A DNA stretch of 10,336 nt. It comes from Acidobacteriota bacterium. Its GTDB lineage: Bacteria; Acidobacteriota; Vicinamibacteria; Vicinamibacterales; UBA2999. Shown in pieces: positions 6,246 through 10,336 of the stretch. Below the pieces are notes generated by a model. The model was not told the origin of the DNA and searched no databases. It saw only the letters and a list, made by a program, of their open reading frames with translations. The DNA is taken from contig CANIBQ010000135.1 in assembly GCA_947465645.1 (NCBI GenBank), positions 1 through 10,336 on the forward strand, given 5' to 3'. The translations under genes were made by a program, and so were the position numbers. Each line of letters starts with the position of its first letter. Position 1 is the stretch's first letter.

Positions 6246-7255
6246 GCCGCGGGTGCTCCGTCATCGTCCTCGCCGCGCTGCTCATGGCATTCGCGAGCGC
6301 TCCGGCATCCGCGCAGGTGGACCTCAACGGCGGATGGCAGCAGCTCCAGCATGAAGACTGGGTGGAGAAGGGGCCCGGCTCGGATCCGGTGGACTACACG
6401 GGGCTCGCACTCAACGACGCCGGGCGGGCGAAGTCGCTGTCGTACACCTACGCGCTTTACGCGATGCTCGAGCGGCAGTGCCGCTTGTATCAGCCGCAGT
6501 ACGTGATCTGGGGTCCGCAGGGCCTTCGCATCTGGAGCGAGTCAGACCCGGTGCGCGGCAACGTCGTCGCGTGGAAGATCAGCGGCGCCGTGGACCGGGA
6601 TATCGTGACCATCTGGATGGACGGGCGCCCGCGTCCCTCGGAGAACGCCTTCTATCCCTTCTCCGGTTTTACGTCCGGGCGCTGGGAAGGCGACGTCCTC
6701 GTGGCCCGCACCACCCACATCAAGGCCGGGTATCTCCGCCGCAACGGCGCGGCAAGCAGCGACAGGGCGACCGCGGACTGGCGCTTCTTCCGGCACGGCG
6801 ACTACCTGACGATCATGGTGATCATCAACGACCCGATCTATCTCGCCGAGGCCGACGTCGTTTCGCGAACATGGGCACTCGACCCGCGGTCCGCCCAGGC
6901 GCCCACGGCCGCCCCATGCGTGCCCGTGTCCGAGCTGGCCCGGGTCGAAGAGATCGGCGCCGTGCCGCATCACCTGCCGGGGAAGAACCCGGACGTCAAC
7001 GAGCTCACGGAGCGCTATCGCATCCCTCGCGAGGCGGTGCTGGGCTACCCGGAGACGCTCTATCCGGAATACCGGAAGAAGTTGAACCCGGAGACGTTCA
7101 TCACCCAGGATCGGTGCAAGCGGTACTGCTGCGGATGGGTTGCGCTCGGCGACCCTGGCTCGTCGGCGCCGGGCCTGACCTGCATCACCAACGGCACCGA
7201 TAAGCCCAACTTCACGCCGCTGGGCACACCATTTATTCCGCCCCCGCCCCGCTGA
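6212..7255 (+). CDS. Exported protein of unknown function with Cys-rich C-terminal tail
   Basis: This is 347 residues from GTG 6212, or 342 from ATG 6227; the GTG is preferred for its ribosome binding site. A clear signal peptide (SVIVLAALLMAFASAPASAQ) ends with a good ASA-Q cleavage site, so the mature protein begins VDLNGGW in the periplasm or outside. Motifs shared with the upstream neighbour are EDW, RQCRLYQP, GPQGLRIW, GYLRRNG and NDPIYL, marking a tandem paralog. Numbering from ATG 6227, other marked segments are TIWMDGRPRPSENA (128-141), ARTTHIKAGYL (160-170) and RFFRHGDYLTI (187-197). A C-terminal extension absent from the neighbour carries PHHLPGKNPDVNEL, ETLYPEYRKKLNPE and CKRYCCGW (297-304), and ends in a proline-rich tail. 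I recall similar unnamed secreted proteins in Acidobacteriota and Proteobacteria, but no biochemical function. Its start overlaps the previous gene by 34 bp. Confidence 0.82.
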   Translation: MGSDSMFRAMVGRGCSVIVLAALLMAFASAPASAQVDLNGGWQQLQHEDWVEKGPGSDPVDYTGLALNDAGRAKSLSYTYALYAMLERQCRLYQPQYVIWGPQGLRIWSESDPVRGNVVAWKISGAVDRDIVTIWMDGRPRPSENAFYPFSGFTSGRWEGDVLVARTTHIKAGYLRRNGAASSDRATADWRFFRHGDYLTIMVIINDPIYLAEADVVSRTWALDPRSAQAPTAAPCVPVSELARVEEIGAVPHHLPGKNPDVNELTERYRIPREAVLGYPETLYPEYRKKLNPETFITQDRCKRYCCGWVALGDPGSSAPGLTCITNGTDKPNFTPLGTPFIPPPPR

Positions 7256-7328
7256 GACAGGGCCCAGGGCCCTGGCCTCGGGCCTCAGCGAGGCCATCAG
7301 GGTCCAACGACAAGGTAAGATCCCTCCA
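7256..7328. other. Intergenic gap with two palindromes before lptC/A
   Basis: This short gap contains near-continuous inverted repeats. CAGGGCCC (7258-7265) and GGGCCCTG (7267-7274) are complementary around a single base. TGGCCTCG (7273-7280) and CGAGGCCA (7289-7296) form an 8-bp stem with an 8-base loop. The two overlap by two bases and would compete. No T-tract follows, so a Rho-independent terminator is not supported. AAGGTAAG (7312-7319), about 10 bases before the downstream GTG, is a plausible ribosome binding site. No promoter is obvious. Confidence 0.6.
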
Positions 7329-9590
7329 GTGGCTCGCTGGCAGAAAAAGGCGCGTTTTGGCGTGGCGATCTTCGGGATCGTCTTTGCCGCGGTGGTGTAT
7401 TTCGCCATCGGCGAGCGCCAGTCGTCTGCCACCGCGGCGCGCCCGACGCGGCTGGACCCGCGCGCCATCCTGGAGAGCATCGGCAGCAAGGTGCAGCAGC
7501 TTCGCCTCGCGAAGCAGGACTTCGTCATCGAGGCCGACCGGCAGCTCACCTACGAGGATGGCAGCACCAAGCTCATAGGCGTTCGCATCCGCGTGCCGGA
7601 GCGCCAGGGGCGCACGTTCCTCATCTCGGGCCGCGAGGCCTCCGCCGGGCCCGACCAGAAAGTGCTGCAGCTCACCGGCGACGTGAAGCTCGCGTCCAAC
7701 GACGGTTTCGAGGTGAGCGCCGAGAGCGCGATGTTCGACGAGGCCAACGGCACGGTCGCCGCCCCCGGTCCGGTGTCGTTCCAGAAGGGGCGGATGAGCG
7801 GGTCCGGCGTCGGCATGACCTACGACAACAACAACGACGTGTTGTCGCTCACCGACATGGCCCACGTCCTGGTGAAGAACGACGCCGACGAGGTCACGGC
7901 GGAGTTCACGTCGGGCGTCGCGATCCTGGCGCGGCGTGAGAACACGCTGACGCTCGAAGGCAGCGTGCACGCCCTTCGGGGCGAGCAGGTGATCGACGCC
8001 GACAAGGCGACCGCCAGCCTCACCGAGAACGAGGAGCGGATCACCTTCATGGAACTGCGCGGTAACGCGCGCGTGGTGGGCGGCGGCGCGTTCGATTCGA
8101 TGTCGGCCGGCGACATCGATCTCGACTACGCCGATGACGGCCAGGGGCTCGAGCGGGTGGTGCTGACCGGCAAGGGCGCGATCGCGATGAAGGGGGAGAA
8201 CGGGGCCGCGGGGAGGCAGTTCCTCGGCGAGACGCTTGACCTGGCGTTTGCGCCGGATGCCACGCTGACCAAGGCGATCGGCCGCCAGAACGTGCGCGTC
8301 GATCTTCCGGGCGCTCCCAACGCGCCGGCGCGGAAGGTGAGCGCGAGCGCGTTCGATGCGGACGGCGAGCCGGTCAAGGGGCTGACCAGCGCGCGATTCA
8401 CGGAGAACGTCGAGTATCGCGAGGAAGCCGCGAAGGGCGGCATGCCGCGGGTCGCCAGGTCGCGCGCCCTGACCGTGACGCTGGCGCAGGACGCGATCAG
8501 CAGCGCCCTGTTCACCGGGAGCGTGAAATTCGACGAGCAGGGACTGCAGGCGTCTGGCGCGCAGGCGGCATACGACCCGGTCAAGGGCACCTTGAAGCTG
8601 TCTGGCGTCGATGCCGGCGGCGGTCCCCGGGTCGCCGACACGCAGATCAACATCGAAGCTGACGCGATCGACATTGCCCTCCAGGGCCGGTCGATGCAGG
8701 CCACGGGCAACGTCAAGACCACGCTGCGGCCCAGGACGGCGGCCGCGGCGCGCAAGGGCACGGCGCCCAATGACGGCCGGCTGCCGGGCCTGCTCCAGGA
8801 GGGCCAGCCCGCCAACGTCAACGGCAACGCGCTCGTCTACGAGGGAGCGGCGGGGAAGGCCGTCTACTCCGGCAAGGCGGCGCTCTGGCAGGGCGAAACG
8901 GCGATCCGCGGCGACGTCATCACCATCGACCAGACGAGCGGCGATCTGGTGGCGACAGGGACACTCCTCGATCGGGCCTCGTCCACCGTCATCCTCGACA
9001 CCACGCCGTCGATCGGCCGGGCGATCGAGATCCGTTACGAGGATGCGACCCGGACGATTACCTACGACACCCCGGTACCCGTCGCGGCCGTGCCGGTCGT
9101 GCCGGTTCCACCGGCGGTTGTCGCGCCCCCGCCGGGTGCGCCACCGGCAGTGGCGGGCGCGACCGGGGTGCCCGCACCGGTCGTTGCTGCACCGGTGGTG
9201 GTTCCGCCCGCGGCGCAGTCGCAATTGAGCGGACCGCAGGGCGACGTGCGCGCGGACCGGATCGAGGTCATCATGGCGAAGGGGGAGAGCAAGGCGGAAC
9301 GGCTCGAGGCCTACACCAACGTCAACGTCCGCGTAGACACGCGAGTGGCCACCGCTGCCCGGCTGACATATTTTTCGGAGGAGGGACGCTACCTGCTCTC
9401 GGGCGCGCAGAATGTCGGCGTGCAAGTCGTGGACGGATGCCGCGAAACGAGGGGGAAGACCCTGACCTTCTTCAAGAACAGCGACCGGATCATCGTCGAC
9501 GGCCTCGACGAGCTTCGCACCCAGACCAAGAGCACGACCGCGGCATCCCCATCGAGCGCGCCGTGCTCCGCACCGCCTCCCGCTCGCTGA
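7329..9590 (+). CDS. LptC/LptA-type LPS export protein (large fusion)
   Basis: At 753 residues this is far longer than E. coli LptC (191) or LptA (185). A GTG start is preceded by AAGGTAAG. An N-terminal membrane helix (about 10-28) anchors an LptC-like periplasmic domain (to about 180). A series of LptA/OstA-type beta-repeat segments follows, for example [41 protein letters not shown] with [16 protein letters not shown], and [12 protein letters not shown]. It ends in [19 protein letters not shown], as LptA proteins typically do. A Pro/Val/Ala-rich linker (about residues 578-632) separates the last repeat region. It most likely forms the periplasmic bridge carrying LPS from the LptBFG transporter toward the outer membrane. 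The immediate overlap with lptB supports this. Either name, lptC or lptA, would describe only part of it, so no symbol is given. Confidence 0.88.
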   Translation: MARWQKKARFGVAIFGIVFAAVVYFAIGERQSSATAARPTRLDPRAILESIGSKVQQLRLAKQDFVIEADRQLTYEDGSTKLIGVRIRVPERQGRTFLISGREASAGPDQKVLQLTGDVKLASNDGFEVSAESAMFDEANGTVAAPGPVSFQKGRMSGSGVGMTYDNNNDVLSLTDMAHVLVKNDADEVTAEFTSGVAILARRENTLTLEGSVHALRGEQVIDADKATASLTENEERITFMELRGNARVVGGGAFDSMSAGDIDLDYADDGQGLERVVLTGKGAIAMKGENGAAGRQFLGETLDLAFAPDATLTKAIGRQNVRVDLPGAPNAPARKVSASAFDADGEPVKGLTSARFTENVEYREEAAKGGMPRVARSRALTVTLAQDAISSALFTGSVKFDEQGLQASGAQAAYDPVKGTLKLSGVDAGGGPRVADTQINIEADAIDIALQGRSMQATGNVKTTLRPRTAAAARKGTAPNDGRLPGLLQEGQPANVNGNALVYEGAAGKAVYSGKAALWQGETAIRGDVITIDQTSGDLVATGTLLDRASSTVILDTTPSIGRAIEIRYEDATRTITYDTPVPVAAVPVVPVPPAVVAPPPGAPPAVAGATGVPAPVVAAPVVVPPAAQSQLSGPQGDVRADRIEVIMAKGESKAERLEAYTNVNVRVDTRVATAARLTYFSEEGRYLLSGAQNVGVQVVDGCRETRGKTLTFFKNSDRIIVDGLDELRTQTKSTTAASPSSAPCSAPPPAR

Positions 9591-10315
9591 TGTCCACTCT
9601 CACCACCAACCTGCTCACCAAGTCCTACAGCGGCCGCACCGTGGTGCGCGGCGTCAGCCTGGAAGTGGCGTCGGGCGAAGTCGTGGGCCTGCTCGGGCCC
9701 AACGGCGCCGGCAAGACCACCACGTTCTACATGACCGTCGGCCTGACGGCGCCCGATTCGGGCCGCGTCATCCTCGACGGCGAGGACGTGACCGACGACC
9801 CGATGTACATCCGGGCGCGGAAGGGGATCGGCTACCTGCCGCAGGAGCCCTCGATCTTCCGCGGCCTGACCGTCGAGCAGAACATCCTCGCGATCCTCGA
9901 GACGATGGACCTCGATCGCGCCGCCCGCCGCGAGCGGCTGCGCGAGCTGCTCGCGGAGTTGAACCTGACGCCACTCGCGAAGGCACCCGCTTACACACTC
10001 TCGGGCGGCGAGCGGCGCCGCGCCGAGATCACGCGCGCGCTGGTGGTCTCTCCGCGCTTCATCCTGCTCGACGAACCGTTCGCCGGGATCGACCCGATCG
10101 CGGTCACCGATATTCAAAACATCATCTTCCACTTGAAAGAGCGCGGCATCGGTGTGCTCGTCACGGATCACAACGTACGCGAGACGCTGCGCATCACCGA
10201 CCGGGCATACATCGTGCACGACGGCGTTATCTTTAAGAGCGGCACGCCGGGGTCACTCGCCGCAGACGAGGAAGTGCGCCGGATTTATCTGGGGACCGAC
10301 TTCCGCTTGGACTAA
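9590..10315 (+). CDS. lptB: LPS export ABC transporter ATP-binding protein
   Basis: This 241-residue protein has the same length as E. coli LptB. It is the cytoplasmic ATPase that drives LPS extraction by LptFG. All ABC motifs are intact: Walker A GPNGAGKT (36-43), Q-loop Q85 in [11 protein letters not shown], signature LSGGE (137-141), Walker B with FILLDEP (157-163) and switch His194 in [27 protein letters not shown] and [14 protein letters not shown] are characteristic of LptB rather than of other ABC ATPases. The ATG overlaps the upstream stop (TGATG), so it should be translationally coupled to the LptC/A protein. The longer upstream open frame from 9437 only shadows the end of that gene. 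lptF and lptG are not in the window. Confidence 0.97.
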   Translation: MSTLTTNLLTKSYSGRTVVRGVSLEVASGEVVGLLGPNGAGKTTTFYMTVGLTAPDSGRVILDGEDVTDDPMYIRARKGIGYLPQEPSIFRGLTVEQNILAILETMDLDRAARRERLRELLAELNLTPLAKAPAYTLSGGERRRAEITRALVVSPRFILLDEPFAGIDPIAVTDIQNIIFHLKERGIGVLVTDHNVRETLRITDRAYIVHDGVIFKSGTPGSLAADEEVRRIYLGTDFRLD

Positions 10316-10316
10316 G

Positions 10317-10336
10317 ATGATTTCTCGGATACTGAA
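10317..10336 (+). CDS. Possible start of a downstream gene (truncated by window)
   Basis: An ATG directly follows the lptB stop and opens MISRIL before the window ends. lptB is often followed by rpoN, but these six residues do not show a typical RpoN start, so identity cannot be assigned. It may equally be leader sequence. Confidence 0.2.

Noticed and set aside
7273..7296. Stem-loop considered as an intrinsic terminator
   Set aside because: No run of T follows on either plausible strand, so only a structural repeat is supported.
7233..9425. Long open frame on the minus strand (730 codons) opposite the LptC/A gene
   Set aside because: High-GC codon bias leaves the opposite strand open. The predicted protein is low-complexity, rich in Arg, Asp, His and Val, with no recognisable motifs, while the + strand has clear LptC/LptA features.
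1..10336. Search for CRISPR arrays, tRNA or rRNA genes, transposases, toxin-antitoxin or phage genes
   Set aside because: No spaced direct repeats, RNA gene signatures or corresponding protein motifs were seen. The repeats present are short palindromes and tandem units only.

Overview
This is a high-GC, densely packed bacterial chromosome segment with every gene on the + strand and only two short intergenic gaps (about 104 and 73 bp). The LPS-export genes at the right end indicate a Gram-negative, outer-membrane-bearing bacterium. Three things resemble Acidobacteriota, perhaps the Vicinamibacteria: the order dnaE-accA-recJ followed by lptC/A-lptB, the very long LptC/LptA fusion, and the secreted proteins of unknown function. 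That lineage call is an inference from memory and was not tested by search.

Layout: (1) positions 1-1675 hold the C-terminal half of dnaE, the replicative DNA polymerase III alpha subunit, which continues off the left edge. (2) Positions 1676-1779 are a short gap filled by a repeat element with an imperfect hairpin and TTGGGAG heptamers. (3) accA (acetyl-CoA carboxylase carboxyltransferase alpha) overlaps recJ (single-strand 5'-3' exonuclease) by ATGA. (4) Positions 4474-7255 hold three genes for probably exported proteins: a metallo-beta-lactamase-fold protein whose metal-binding positions are largely substituted, then two divergent tandem paralogs of an unnamed secreted family. They are tightly coupled by short gaps or overlaps. 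(5) A 73 bp palindrome-rich gap leads to a 753-residue LptC/LptA-type periplasmic LPS-transport protein, which overlaps lptB by one base. (6) The last 20 bases may open a further gene.

The blocks at both ends are housekeeping functions: replication, fatty-acid synthesis, recombination and repair, and LPS export. The middle three-gene exported cassette looks like an accessory insertion between recJ and lptC. It is the least understood part of the window. I see no RNA genes, CRISPR arrays, transposase genes, phage genes or convincing intrinsic terminators. The most unusual signals are the degenerate metal site of the MBL-fold protein, the in-frame palindromic insertion in dnaE, and the heptamer/hairpin element bounded by 7 bp direct repeats before accA. 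I found no evidence strong enough to claim a new defence or mobile system.
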